From Flavobacteriales bacterium (GTDB lineage Bacteria > Bacteroidota > Bacteroidia > Flavobacteriales > Flavobacteriaceae): 38,049 nt of DNA. Under the pieces are notes generated by a model that did not search any database, was not told where the DNA came from, and worked only from the letters and a program-made list of their open reading frames with translations. A program made the translations under genes and the position numbers. The stretch covers positions 1 through 38,049 of the forward strand of contig JAFLBT010000012.1 of NCBI GenBank assembly GCA_017302935.1, given 5' to 3'. This document shows positions 22,226 to 31,161 of the stretch, in pieces; position 1 is the first letter of the stretch; each line of letters opens with the position of its first letter.

Positions 22226-23230
22226 ATGGAAGAAAATACAGCCACATTGGATATTAGAGCCATCAATGAAAAAATTGAAAGAGAAAGTGCGTTTATCGAT
22301 TTGCTTACTTATGAAATGAACAAAGTTATTGTAGGCCAAAAGCACATGGTTGAACGATTGTTAATTGGTCTTTTGGGACAAGGACATATCTTGTTGGAAG
22401 GGGTTCCGGGGTTAGCTAAAACCTTAGCTATTAACACCTTATCTCAAGCCGTTCAAGGTTCGTTTAGCCGAATTCAGTTTACGCCCGATTTGCTTCCTGC
22501 CGATGTTATCGGTACAATGATTTACAACATCAAACAAAATGAATTTTCCATCAAAAAAGGCCCCATTTTTGCCAATTTCGTTTTGGCTGATGAGATCAAC
22601 CGTGCTCCGGCAAAAGTGCAATCCGCATTGTTAGAAGCCATGCAGGAGAAGCAAGTTACCATTGGTGAAACCAGTTTTAAATTGGATAAACCGTTCTTGG
22701 TTTTAGCCACTCAAAACCCAATCGAACAAGAAGGAACCTATCCGTTACCGGAAGCTCAAATGGACCGTTTCATGCTCAAAACGGTAATTGATTATCCCAA
22801 AATGGAAGACGAACGTTTGGTGATTCGTCAAAACTTAAAAGGAAGTTATGAGAAGGTAAATGCGGTGATTTCCATTGATCAAATTCTTCGTGCTCAACAA
22901 GCCGTTCGCGAAGTATATATGGATGAAAAAATTGAAAAGTACATTCTCGATATTATCTTCGCAACGCGTTTCCCTGAAAAATATAAACTAGAAAGCTTAA
23001 AACCACTTATCAGTTACGGTTCTTCGCCTCGTGGAAGTATCAATTTAGCCACAGCTGCCAAATGTTACGCATTCATAAAACGAAGAGGTTATGTGATTCC
23101 GGAGGATGTTCGTGCCGTAGTACACGATGTGTTACGTCATAGAATCGGAATTACTTACGAAGCCGAAGCTGAAAATATTACTTCGGTTGAAATCATTAAC
23201 AAGATTGTAAACGAAATTGAAGTGCCTTAA
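22226..23230 (+). CDS. moxR: MoxR-family AAA+ ATPase
   Basis: 334 residues. The Walker A is GVPGLAKT (59-66), the form usual in MoxR, the Walker B is FVLADE (118-123) followed by INRAPAKVQSALLEAMQE, and the sensor 1 region is ATQNPIEQEGTYPLPEAQMDRF. A C-terminal lid follows (about 230-334). MoxR ATPases act as chaperones that load metal ions or assemble complexes together with VWA-domain proteins. First gene of the Bat (Bacteroides aerotolerance) operon, followed by DUF58, a BatD-like protein and batA-E. An 86-base spacer with a two-armed heptamer array separates it from the DUF58 gene, the largest gap in the operon. Confidence 0.95.
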   Translation: MEENTATLDIRAINEKIERESAFIDLLTYEMNKVIVGQKHMVERLLIGLLGQGHILLEGVPGLAKTLAINTLSQAVQGSFSRIQFTPDLLPADVIGTMIYNIKQNEFSIKKGPIFANFVLADEINRAPAKVQSALLEAMQEKQVTIGETSFKLDKPFLVLATQNPIEQEGTYPLPEAQMDRFMLKTVIDYPKMEDERLVIRQNLKGSYEKVNAVISIDQILRAQQAVREVYMDEKIEKYILDIIFATRFPEKYKLESLKPLISYGSSPRGSINLATAAKCYAFIKRRGYVIPEDVRAVVHDVLRHRIGITYEAEAENITSVEIINKIVNEIEVP

Positions 23231-23235
23231 ATTTA

Positions 23236-23306
23236 GTTGGCAGTTATCAGTTATCAGTAGGCAGTGAAGATGTTTAACGGATAACAAAAAACCGACAACC
23301 GACAAC
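23236..23306. repeat. Two-armed 7-base-period array between moxR and the DUF58 gene
   Basis: Five units starting at 23236 and ending at 23270 begin with GT and mostly read GTTnnnn (GTTATCA twice). After one base, five units from 23272 to 23306 all end in AAC (nnnnAAC, CGACAAC twice). The second arm is thus the reverse complement pattern of the first, 35 + 1 + 35 bases. It ends 10 bases before the DUF58 start codon. Confidence 0.8.
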
Positions 23307-23316
23307 TGAAGAAAGA

Positions 23317-24183
23317 ATGGAAACAAAAGAGCTACTCAAAAAAGTACGAAAAATAGAAATCAAAACCCGACGATTGAGTGATCATATCTTTTCGGGAGAA
23401 TACCATACGTCGTTTAAAGGTCGGGGTATGACGTTTTCAGAAGTGCGTCAATACCAATTTGGTGATGATGTTCGTGCGATTGATTGGAATGTGACGGCTC
23501 GCTACAATGAACCCTATATCAAGGTTTTTGAAGAAGAACGAGAACTCACCATGATGTTGATGGTAGATATTTCAGGTTCGGAAAGTTTTGGCACAAAAAA
23601 CCAATTGAAAAGTGAAATTGTCACTGAAATTGCCGCAACAATGGCTTTTTCAGCAACACAAAACAACGATAAAATCGGACTGATTTTGTTTTCAGATGAA
23701 ATCGAATTGTATGTACCACCCAAAAAAGGAAAATCACACGTACTTCGTATCATTCGGGAGTTGATTGAATTTAAGCCGAAAAGTCATAAAACCAATCTTT
23801 CACAAGCGTTGAAATTTTTGTCAAGTGTGATGAAAAAGAAAGCGATTGTTTTTTTAATTTCTGATTTTATTGCCGATGATTCGTATGAGCATACGTTAAA
23901 AATCGCCGGAAAAAAACACGACATCACCGGTATTAGAGTGTATGATATTCGGGAAGAAAAAATACCTAACATTGGAATGGTAAACATGTTGGATGCCGAA
24001 ACCGGAGAAACACTTTTGGTGAACACCAATTCAAAATCCATCCGAATGGAGTATGAAAAATACTACCGAGACAGAGTGAATTATTTCAAAGAAACCTTTT
24101 CCCGATGTGGCTCAGGAACGGTTCATACACGTGTAGATGAAAGTTATGTAACCAAATTGTTGACTTATTTCAAATCCAGATAA
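23317..24183 (+). CDS. DUF58 domain protein of the Bat operon
   Basis: 288 residues. It has the DUF58 signature MTFSEVRQYQFGDDVRAIDW then NVTARYNEPYIKVFEEERE (about 38-76). A VWA-like fold follows with a MIDAS-type motif DISGS (84-88), TNLSQAL (about 145) and LISDFIADD. There is no transmembrane segment, so it is a cytoplasmic partner of the membrane VWA proteins. DUF58 genes nearly always follow moxR, as here. Its stop lies 18 bases before the next gene, consistent with one transcript. Confidence 0.92.
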   Translation: METKELLKKVRKIEIKTRRLSDHIFSGEYHTSFKGRGMTFSEVRQYQFGDDVRAIDWNVTARYNEPYIKVFEEERELTMMLMVDISGSESFGTKNQLKSEIVTEIAATMAFSATQNNDKIGLILFSDEIELYVPPKKGKSHVLRIIRELIEFKPKSHKTNLSQALKFLSSVMKKKAIVFLISDFIADDSYEHTLKIAGKKHDITGIRVYDIREEKIPNIGMVNMLDAETGETLLVNTNSKSIRMEYEKYYRDRVNYFKETFSRCGSGTVHTRVDESYVTKLLTYFKSR

Positions 24184-24201
24184 ACTAGTTGTTAAGCCAA
24201 A

Positions 24202-25818
24202 ATGAAACAAAAAATTTACATACTATTTTTACTGCTTTCTACTGTGGTTTTTGCTCAGCAAAAAAGAGTAACTACTTCGGTTGACAGTACCAAAGTAAAA
24301 ATAGGAGCTCAAATCAATTTGACACTTAAGACAACGGTAGATACCTTATCCAAAGTTGCCTTTCCGGAAGGAAAATTATTCGGACGATTGGAAGTGCTAG
24401 AAAGTTATCCCACCGATACCATCAAGGAAAATGATAAATACCAATTGATTAAAAAATATGGGTTGACGCAATTTGATAGCGGAAAATATACCATTCCTTC
24501 CCTTCAAGTGATAATCAATTCAAAAGTTTATCCGACTGATAGTGTTTTGGTTGAAATTCTTCCCGTGGTGGTTGATACGTTAAAGCAACACATGTATGAT
24601 ATCAAAGATATTTCTACCATACCAAATGATTATTCGTATTGGTGGATAATTCTATTGATAGTGGTTGGAGTGGCCGGATTGGGTTATCTTATTTATTATT
24701 TCATTAAAAGAAATAAAAAACCGGTTGAGGAAGAAATTGTGTATGCATCTCCCATCGAAAAAGCCACAGCTCATTTAAAGTCATTGGAAAAAAAGAGCTT
24801 GGTAGAACGTGGTGAAGTGAAAGAATATTATTCCGAATTAACCGATATTGCCCGAACGTATATTGAAGAAGCTATTGAAATTCCGGCAATGGAAAGTACC
24901 ACCGATGAGTTAATAGCAGCTTTTAAAATAGCTGTGGTTAAAAAGAAACTTTCCTTAACGGAAGAAACCATCAAAAATCTAGAAAAGGTTTTGAAACAAG
25001 CCGATTTGGTGAAATTTGCCAAATCAAAACCGTTGGAATTTGAAATTGCGGATGATAAAATCAAAATTGAAAAAACCATATATAAAATTCACCAATCCAT
25101 TCCGGAAGTTGTAGAAGAAGAGGAAGATTTAATCGATAATGAAGCAATCAAAGCCAAAATTTTAAAACGCAAAAAAGCTAAACAACGCAACATTATTATA
25201 CTTTCTACGGTTGGTGTTTTATTACTTTCATTGGGAATTTTGGTTGCAGTTAAAGGATTTGATTTCTTAAAAGACAACATCATTGGACATCCAACCAAAG
25301 AATTATTAGAAGGCGAATGGGTTTCGAGTGAATATGGAAATCCTGCTATTATTATTGAGACTCCTAAAGTGCTTAAACGAATGGATGTATCAAAAATGAT
25401 GGGCAAAGAGTTAGGGGAATTAGCCAACATGCAAATGTTTGGTTATGGTTCGATGATGGATGATTATTATATAGCAATCATGACAACCAACTTTAAAAAA
25501 GATGTAAAAGTTGATTTGAATCAAGCGTTTGAAGGTTCATTGAAAATGATGGAAGCAAACGGAGCCCAAAATATTTTAGTGAAACAAAATGAGTTTTCAA
25601 CTCCAGAGGGAGTGAACGGTTTACGGGCGTATGGAACAATGAGTATTTTGGATAAGCTTACTAAAAAAAGTCGTAAGGCGTTTTATGAAGCTATTTATTT
25701 TGCTCAAGAAGGTGGTTTGCAACAAATAGTTGTGATGCACGAGGAAGGCGATGAAGTGGCCAACCAAATTACAGAGCGAATTATGAATTCAGTTGAATTA
25801 GCCAAATTAAAACAATGA
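24202..25818 (+). CDS. BatD/DUF4381-like two-TM membrane protein with extra C-terminal domain
   Basis: 538 residues. The signal peptide ends VFAQQ (about 1-19). A periplasmic N-terminal domain (about 20-125) resembles a BatD-type beta domain. A first transmembrane helix lies at about 147-168 (WWIILLIVVGVAGLGYLIYY). A cytoplasmic part (about 170-325) has the DUF4381-like segment EYYSELTDIARTYIEEAIEI. A second helix (about 330-352) leads to a roughly 185-residue C-terminal domain that I do not recognise (KELLEGEWVSSEYGNPAIII; DDYYIAIMTTNF). The place between DUF58 and batA is usual for a BatD-like accessory protein. The last codons overlap the batA start by 4 bases (ATGA), so translation is coupled. 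Confidence 0.75.
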   Translation: MKQKIYILFLLLSTVVFAQQKRVTTSVDSTKVKIGAQINLTLKTTVDTLSKVAFPEGKLFGRLEVLESYPTDTIKENDKYQLIKKYGLTQFDSGKYTIPSLQVIINSKVYPTDSVLVEILPVVVDTLKQHMYDIKDISTIPNDYSYWWIILLIVVGVAGLGYLIYYFIKRNKKPVEEEIVYASPIEKATAHLKSLEKKSLVERGEVKEYYSELTDIARTYIEEAIEIPAMESTTDELIAAFKIAVVKKKLSLTEETIKNLEKVLKQADLVKFAKSKPLEFEIADDKIKIEKTIYKIHQSIPEVVEEEEDLIDNEAIKAKILKRKKAKQRNIIILSTVGVLLLSLGILVAVKGFDFLKDNIIGHPTKELLEGEWVSSEYGNPAIIIETPKVLKRMDVSKMMGKELGELANMQMFGYGSMMDDYYIAIMTTNFKKDVKVDLNQAFEGSLKMMEANGAQNILVKQNEFSTPEGVNGLRAYGTMSILDKLTKKSRKAFYEAIYFAQEGGLQQIVVMHEEGDEVANQITERIMNSVELAKLKQ

Positions 25819-26819
25819 TGGAAAAGATAACGTTTTTACATCCGCAGTTTTTTTGGTTGTTTACCCTTTTACCGGTTGCAATCGCTTGGTATGTTTGGAA
25901 AAGAAATAAACAAACTGCTACGTTAAAAGTGAGTTCTTTGAAAGGTTTTAAAGTAAAAGGTTCCATTCTTCCCAAATTAAAGCCGATACTTTTTGTGATG
26001 AGAATGTTGGCTTTAAGTGCTATCATTGTAGCTTTAGCTCGCCCAAGAACGGTGGATGTTAGCAACAAAACTAAAACCACTCGCGGAATTGACATTGTGA
26101 TGGCTACAGACGTTTCAGGAAGTATGTTGGCCAAAGATTTAAAGCCTAATCGGTTAGAATCTTTAAAAAAGGTAGCGGCAAATTTTGTGAATGACCGACC
26201 TAATGACCGTTTCGGAATAGTAGTGTATGCCGCCGAAAGCTACACCAAAACACCCGTAACAAGTGATAAATCAATTGTGATTGATGCCATCAAAAGCATT
26301 AAGTATGATAATGTCTTGAAAGATGGAACCGGAATCGGGATGGGATTGGCTACAGCTGTAAATCGATTAAAAGACAGTAAAGCAAAAAGCAGAGTTGTCA
26401 TTTTGTTAACTGATGGAGTCAACAATGCCGGATTTATCGAACCGGAAACTGCAGCTGATATTGCCAGAGAATATGGCATAAAAGTATATACCATTGGAAT
26501 AGGAACCAACGGAATGGCAGAATTTCCTTATGCGTATGCACCCAATGGTGGATTTTTATTCCGTATGATGCCGGTAGAAATTGATGAAGCATTAATGAAA
26601 AACATTGCCAAAAAAACAGACGGAAAATATTTTAGAGCAACTAGCAATAGTAAGTTAAAAGAAATTTACGACGAAATTAATCAATTGGAAACTACCGAAA
26701 TAGAAGAACAAAAATTCTATAATTATGAGGAGAAGTTTCGTCCGTTGATTTGGATTGCCGGGTTACTATTATTAATCGAAATAATTTTAAGACAAACCAT
26801 TTTTAGAGGTTTTATATAA
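25815..26819 (+). CDS. batA: BatA, membrane VWA-domain protein
   Basis: 334 residues. Two N-terminal hydrophobic helices (about 10-28 and 56-76), a VWA domain (about 90-290) and a C-terminal helix (about 308-328). The MIDAS metal site is complete: Asp99-x-Ser101-x-Ser103 (DVSGS), a threonine in DGTGIGMGLATAV, and Asp in LLTDGVNNAG. It is an inner-membrane protein of the aerotolerance complex that works with MoxR. The start overlaps the upstream stop by 4 bases; a second ATG directly after could also be used. BatB follows after 1 base. Confidence 0.93.
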   Translation: MMEKITFLHPQFFWLFTLLPVAIAWYVWKRNKQTATLKVSSLKGFKVKGSILPKLKPILFVMRMLALSAIIVALARPRTVDVSNKTKTTRGIDIVMATDVSGSMLAKDLKPNRLESLKKVAANFVNDRPNDRFGIVVYAAESYTKTPVTSDKSIVIDAIKSIKYDNVLKDGTGIGMGLATAVNRLKDSKAKSRVVILLTDGVNNAGFIEPETAADIAREYGIKVYTIGIGTNGMAEFPYAYAPNGGFLFRMMPVEIDEALMKNIAKKTDGKYFRATSNSKLKEIYDEINQLETTEIEEQKFYNYEEKFRPLIWIAGLLLLIEIILRQTIFRGFI

Positions 26820-26820
26820 G

Positions 26821-27864
26821 ATGTATTCACAAATAGACGAAAAAATATATTTATACTTTTTAGCTGTTGTTCCCATAATAGTCATGCTTTTTTTAATCAA
26901 TTTATATTGGAAAAGAAAAAAGCAACGCGAATTTGGCGATGTTGAATTGGTTAAAAAGTTAAGCCCGGAAAAATCAGTTTTTAAATCTGTTTTGAAGGTT
27001 TCCTTTTTATTGTTGGGCTTGGCAAGTTTAATCATCGCTTTAGCCAATCCTAAAATTGGTACCAAAATGGAAACGGTAAAACGAGAAGGAATCGATATTG
27101 TTTTTGCCATTGACGTTTCTAAAAGCATGTTGGCCGAAGACATGGCTCCCAACCGATTGGACAAAACCAAACAAATTGTTTCACAAATCATAAATCAATT
27201 GGGTAGCGACCGTATTGGAATGGTGGCCTATGCCGGAAGTGCTTTTCCGGTTTTACCGATTACAACTGATTATGGTGTGGCTAAAATGTATTTACAAGGG
27301 ATGAATACAGATATGGTTTCTTCACAAGGAACTTCACTGGAAGATGCCATCAAATTATCGGCCAATTTTTTTGATAAAGGAAATGCAACCAATAAGTTAA
27401 TTATATTAGTATCGGATGGTGAAGATCATTCAGAAGGGTATGAAGGTGCGATAGAAGAAGCGGTAAAAGTTAAAGCAAAGATTATCACGATTGGTGTTGG
27501 AACCGAAAAAGGCGGACCGATACCATTAAAAAGAAATGGAGTAGTGGAGAGTTTTAAACGAGACCAAAATGATGAGGTGGTAGTGACTAAACTTAATCCG
27601 GAAATTCTAAAAGAAATTGGAAAAGGAACCAAAGGCGGTTATGTAAATGGAGGAAACACCAAAGAAGTTTTGGATTATGTTAAAAATGCTTTGGAAAATA
27701 TTGAAAAAACCGAATTTGAAACCACACAAGTAGCCGATTTTCAATCGCAATTTCAATGGTTTTTGGGAATTGCGTTTCTACTTTTGTTTTTGGATATTTT
27801 CTTGTTGGAAAGAAAAACGAAATGGATTAGTAAATTGAACTTATTTAACGAAAAGGAATCATGA
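26821..27864 (+). CDS. batB: BatB, membrane VWA-domain protein
   Basis: 347 residues with the same topology as BatA: helices at about 10-29 and 58-76, VWA domain at about 88-300 and a C-terminal helix at about 312-333. The MIDAS is complete (DVSKS at 98-102, QGTSLEDAI, VSDGEDHSEG). BatA and BatB are ancient paralogues thought to act as a pair. Its last 4 bases overlap the start of batC (ATGA). Confidence 0.93.
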   Translation: MYSQIDEKIYLYFLAVVPIIVMLFLINLYWKRKKQREFGDVELVKKLSPEKSVFKSVLKVSFLLLGLASLIIALANPKIGTKMETVKREGIDIVFAIDVSKSMLAEDMAPNRLDKTKQIVSQIINQLGSDRIGMVAYAGSAFPVLPITTDYGVAKMYLQGMNTDMVSSQGTSLEDAIKLSANFFDKGNATNKLIILVSDGEDHSEGYEGAIEEAVKVKAKIITIGVGTEKGGPIPLKRNGVVESFKRDQNDEVVVTKLNPEILKEIGKGTKGGYVNGGNTKEVLDYVKNALENIEKTEFETTQVADFQSQFQWFLGIAFLLLFLDIFLLERKTKWISKLNLFNEKES

Positions 27865-28640
27865 ATAAGCTAGCTGTTTTAGTATGTTTACTTTTTTCCT
27901 TTCTTTTGCAAGGGCAAGAAAAAGAAAAGCAGGAAAAAGACAAGATTTTGCCTAAAGCTAATGAAGCTTTTGCGGAGAAAAATTATACTGATGCCGAGGC
28001 TCAATATAGAATTTCCAATTCAAAAGGACTTTCCGGTGCGAAACCGGCTTATAACTTAGGAAATTCCATTTACAGACAAAATCAGTTTAGTGAATCGAAG
28101 TTTGCGTATGGAAAAGCACTTGAAAAAGCAACCACAAAAGATGAAAAACACAAAGCTTGGCATAATTTAGGCAATGTGTTTATGAAAGAAAAGCAATATA
28201 GCAAAGCGGTTGAAGCGTATAAAAATGCGTTGCGAAATAATCCTTCCGATGAGCAAACCCGATACAATTATGCATTGGCAAAAGAATATTTGAAGAACAA
28301 TCCGGAAGATCAAAATCAAGACAAGAAAGACGACAAAAAAGACGATAAGAAAGACGACCAAAAGCAAGACAAAGGCGACGGCGATAAAGACAAAAAAGAC
28401 GATAAAAAAGAAGGAGATAAAGATAAAGGAAAAGGAGATAACAAAGAAGATAAGAACGAAGGCGATCAAAAGAAAGATCAAAATCAAGGCGGTCAACCCA
28501 AGCCACAACCTTCAGGAATTTCTAAAGAAAGTGTTCAAAATCTCTTAGATGCCGTAAATAATGAAGAAAAGAAAGTACAGGAAAAAGTTAACCTTCAAAA
28601 AGTAAAAGCAAAACCTGTTCAAACGGAAAAAGATTGGTAA
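27861..28640 (+). CDS. batC: BatC, tetratricopeptide protein with a long charged linker
   Basis: 259 residues. Signal peptide (about 1-18) and TPR units at about 32-65, 66-95 and 97-140 (AWHNLGNVFMKEKQYSKAVE, then AYKNALRNNPSD). Residues about 150-210 are almost only D, K, Q, G, E and N, built from KKDD-like repeats. A short conserved tail follows (GISKESVQNLLDAVNNEEKK). The TPR part is a periplasmic docking platform in the Bat complex. The charged stretch probably extends as a flexible tether and is the most repeat-prone coding DNA in the window. It overlaps batB by 4 bases. Confidence 0.9.
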   Translation: MNKLAVLVCLLFSFLLQGQEKEKQEKDKILPKANEAFAEKNYTDAEAQYRISNSKGLSGAKPAYNLGNSIYRQNQFSESKFAYGKALEKATTKDEKHKAWHNLGNVFMKEKQYSKAVEAYKNALRNNPSDEQTRYNYALAKEYLKNNPEDQNQDKKDDKKDDKKDDQKQDKGDGDKDKKDDKKEGDKDKGKGDNKEDKNEGDQKKDQNQGGQPKPQPSGISKESVQNLLDAVNNEEKKVQEKVNLQKVKAKPVQTEKDW

Positions 28641-28646
28641 TTGAAA

Positions 28647-30407
28647 ATGAAAAAACTAGTATTTATACTATTATTAACGTGTCAAACCTTTTTTGCACAA
28701 GTTCAATTTGATGCTAAAGTAAGTAAAACGTCTTTGGGATTAAACGAACGATTGCGAATTGATTTTACCATGAATGTAGACGGCGACAATTTTGTGCCGC
28801 CAACTTTTGACGGTTTTCGATTGTTGGCCGGCCCGAGTCAGCAAGTGAGTCAGTCGTGGGTGAATGGAAAAAGCTCGTTCAACAAAACCTACTCCTATTT
28901 TTTATTGCCTTTGCAGAAAGGAAATTTAACTATCAAACAAGCTTCAATCGAATACAACGGTCAAATCTTTAAAACTACACCAATTGCTGTAAAAGTAACC
29001 GATGCGGTTGAACAACCTCGCGACCCAAATGATAATTCTGTATCTATTAATGATGCGTTGCATTTGGTAGCCGAAGTCAGCAAAACAAGTCCTTATTTAA
29101 ATGAACCGATTACGGTTGTCTATAAATTGTATTTCAGCCATAATATCGGAATAACGAATTGGCGGGAATTAGATAAACCCAAATACAATGATTTTTGGAG
29201 CCAAAACATCGACATTAAACAATTAGTGGCAGAGGAAGGAACGTATAATGGTGAACGTTTTCGTTATGTAGTACTTCGGAAAACTGTTTTATACCCCCAA
29301 AAATCAGGAAAGTTGGAAATCGAACCGCTTTCGTTAGATATTGATGTAGAATTGCCAACCAATCGCCGAAATATCTTCGGTCAAGTAATGCTCACCAAAG
29401 ACCACAAACGAGTTTCTGCCGGAAGCAAAATCATTAACGTGAAACCACTTCCCGAGAACGGAAAACCAATTGATTTTTCAGGAGCCGTTGGTAAATTTGA
29501 TTTCAAAGTAACACCATCCAAAACCACTTTAAAAAATGGCGAAAGCATGGATTTGGAAGTGAGTGTTTCCGGTGTAGGAAATTTAAAATTATTTAGCCTG
29601 CCAAAACCGGTTGTTCCTACTGCTTTAGAAATGTATGATCCGGTTCATTCCGAAAATGTAAATACGCCATTGAGTGGTATGAATGGCAAAATTTCAGATA
29701 AATACACGATTATTCCACAATTCAAAGGAAATTATACGATTAAACCGATGCAATTTTCGTATTTCGATTTAGGGTCAGGAAGTTACAAAACCATCACATC
29801 CAATGAGATTATGATTAATGTAATGGATGGACCATCTTCTCCCAATGCTGGAAATACAAATCAAGACAATGCTTCGGTCGATAAAAAAACAGTTTCGGCT
29901 CAAGATCAATTCAAATTCATTCATTTAAAAACCAAATTATCTCAAATCAATAAAAAAGATTTCTTTGGCTCTACAACTTATTATGTTTTGATGGGGATTC
30001 CGTTTTTACTGATTCCATTTATTATTTTGTTCAAAAAGAAAAAAGAAGCAATTGACGGTGATGTGATTGGTAATAAGTTGAAAATGAATAATAAATTGGC
30101 TAAGAAGTATTTATCAGAAGCCAAAAAACAATTGGGTAACAAAGAACCGTTTTATGTTGCGTTAGAAAAATCGTTGCACAACTTTTTGAAAGCCAAATTG
30201 AAAATTGAAACCTCAGAAATGAGCAAAGAATTAATCAAAGAATTTTTAGCCGATAAAAAAGCCCAACCTGAAACCATTGAAAAATTCATTCAAATTACCG
30301 AAAATTGTGAGTTGGCTCGCTATGCTCCGTTTTCAGATGTGGCCATGCAAAACGATTTTGATAAAGCAGCGGAAGTAATTTCAGAGTTGGAAAAACAAAT
30401 TTCTTAA
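28647..30407 (+). CDS. batD: BatD, large periplasmic-domain membrane protein
   Basis: 586 residues from the ATG at 28647; a TTG at 28641 directly after the batC stop is also in frame but less likely. The signal peptide ends FFAQVQ (about 18-20). Large beta-sandwich BatD/oxygen-tolerance domains fill about 20-430 (VSKTSLGLNERLRIDF, LLPLQKGNLTIKQASIEYNG, VSGVGNLKLFSLPKPVVPT). One transmembrane helix lies near 447-465 (YYVLMGIPFLLIPFIILF), then a cytoplasmic helical tail that resembles the tail of the BatD-like protein at 24202. It is the scaffold of the Bat complex; the exact biochemical task is not established. Confidence 0.9.
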   Translation: MKKLVFILLLTCQTFFAQVQFDAKVSKTSLGLNERLRIDFTMNVDGDNFVPPTFDGFRLLAGPSQQVSQSWVNGKSSFNKTYSYFLLPLQKGNLTIKQASIEYNGQIFKTTPIAVKVTDAVEQPRDPNDNSVSINDALHLVAEVSKTSPYLNEPITVVYKLYFSHNIGITNWRELDKPKYNDFWSQNIDIKQLVAEEGTYNGERFRYVVLRKTVLYPQKSGKLEIEPLSLDIDVELPTNRRNIFGQVMLTKDHKRVSAGSKIINVKPLPENGKPIDFSGAVGKFDFKVTPSKTTLKNGESMDLEVSVSGVGNLKLFSLPKPVVPTALEMYDPVHSENVNTPLSGMNGKISDKYTIIPQFKGNYTIKPMQFSYFDLGSGSYKTITSNEIMINVMDGPSSPNAGNTNQDNASVDKKTVSAQDQFKFIHLKTKLSQINKKDFFGSTTYYVLMGIPFLLIPFIILFKKKKEAIDGDVIGNKLKMNNKLAKKYLSEAKKQLGNKEPFYVALEKSLHNFLKAKLKIETSEMSKELIKEFLADKKAQPETIEKFIQITENCELARYAPFSDVAMQNDFDKAAEVISELEKQIS

Positions 30408-30417
30408 CATCAAAACC

Positions 30418-31161
30418 ATGAAGAATATCATCTATATTTTACTTTTGCTTTCCCAAACATTTTGGGCTCAGAGTGTTTTTGATAAAGGAAACGAACACTA
30501 TCGAAAAGGCAATTATCAAGAAGCGATAAATGCTTACGAAAGTATTATAAAAGACAAAAAAGAATCATGCGATTTATATTTTAATTTGGCCAACAGTTAC
30601 TATAAACTAAACCAAATTGCTCCTGCGATTTATTATTATGAAAAAGCACTTTTGATAAGTCCAAACGACAAAGACATTCAGAATAACTTAAAATTCGCTA
30701 AAAACAGTACGATAGACGACATAAAAGAAGTTCAAAAAGTAGGATTTGAAAAAATTCTAGGCAATTTCACCGGTCTTTTTCATTATAATTCTTGGGCATA
30801 TATTTCAGTGGGATTAGCTGTTTTGTTTCTATTGTTTTTCATAGGATATTATTTCTCACAAACAACCTTGGCAAAACGTATCTTTTTTGTGGGAATGTTT
30901 ATTGTTCCGATTTTGATTTTGATGGCTGTTGGTGCGGCTATTTTTGAAAGAAATCTTTATATCAGTATAAAACCGGCAATTGTTTTTGCGGATGTAATTT
31001 CGGTAAAAAACGAACCTCGAGAAAACGCTACAGATTCATTCATTCTTCACGAAGGAACGAAAGTTTTTGTTTTAGAAACAGTTGACAATTGGAAAAAAAT
31101 TCAACTTACAGATGAAACTGAAGGATGGATTTTAAGCGAAGCCATTAAGGAGTTGAAGTAG
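30418..31161 (+). CDS. batE: BatE, TPR and SH3-like domain membrane protein
   Basis: 247 residues. Signal peptide (about 1-17), TPR units at about 20-90 (NEHYRKGNYQEAINAYESII, LYFNLANSYYKLNQIAPAIY), two transmembrane helices at about 121-142 and 150-172, and a C-terminal bacterial SH3-like domain (about 185-247, ending VDNWKKIQLTDETEGWILSE). The SH3-like part faces the periplasm and may touch the cell wall. Last gene of the Bat operon, overlapping the convergent cvpA gene by 17 bases. No separate terminator was seen, so the two transcripts must interpenetrate. Confidence 0.9.
   Translation: MKNIIYILLLLSQTFWAQSVFDKGNEHYRKGNYQEAINAYESIIKDKKESCDLYFNLANSYYKLNQIAPAIYYYEKALLISPNDKDIQNNLKFAKNSTIDDIKEVQKVGFEKILGNFTGLFHYNSWAYISVGLAVLFLLFFIGYYFSQTTLAKRIFFVGMFIVPILILMAVGAAIFERNLYISIKPAIVFADVISVKNEPRENATDSFILHEGTKVFVLETVDNWKKIQLTDETEGWILSEAIKELK

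Noticed and set aside
23236-23306. CRISPR array
   Set aside because: Units are 7 bases with no spacers of 30 bases, and no cas gene is present; the same applies to the other heptamer arrays.
25089-25430. 113-codon minus-strand open frame inside the BatD-like gene
   Set aside because: Ser/Leu-rich antisense translation with no motif; the plus-strand gene is well supported.
28167-28508. Two minus-strand open frames of about 110 codons opposite batC
   Set aside because: They mirror the lysine/aspartate-rich repeat of BatC and encode low-complexity Phe/Ile/Val or Leu/Tyr stretches, as expected for antisense of such codons.
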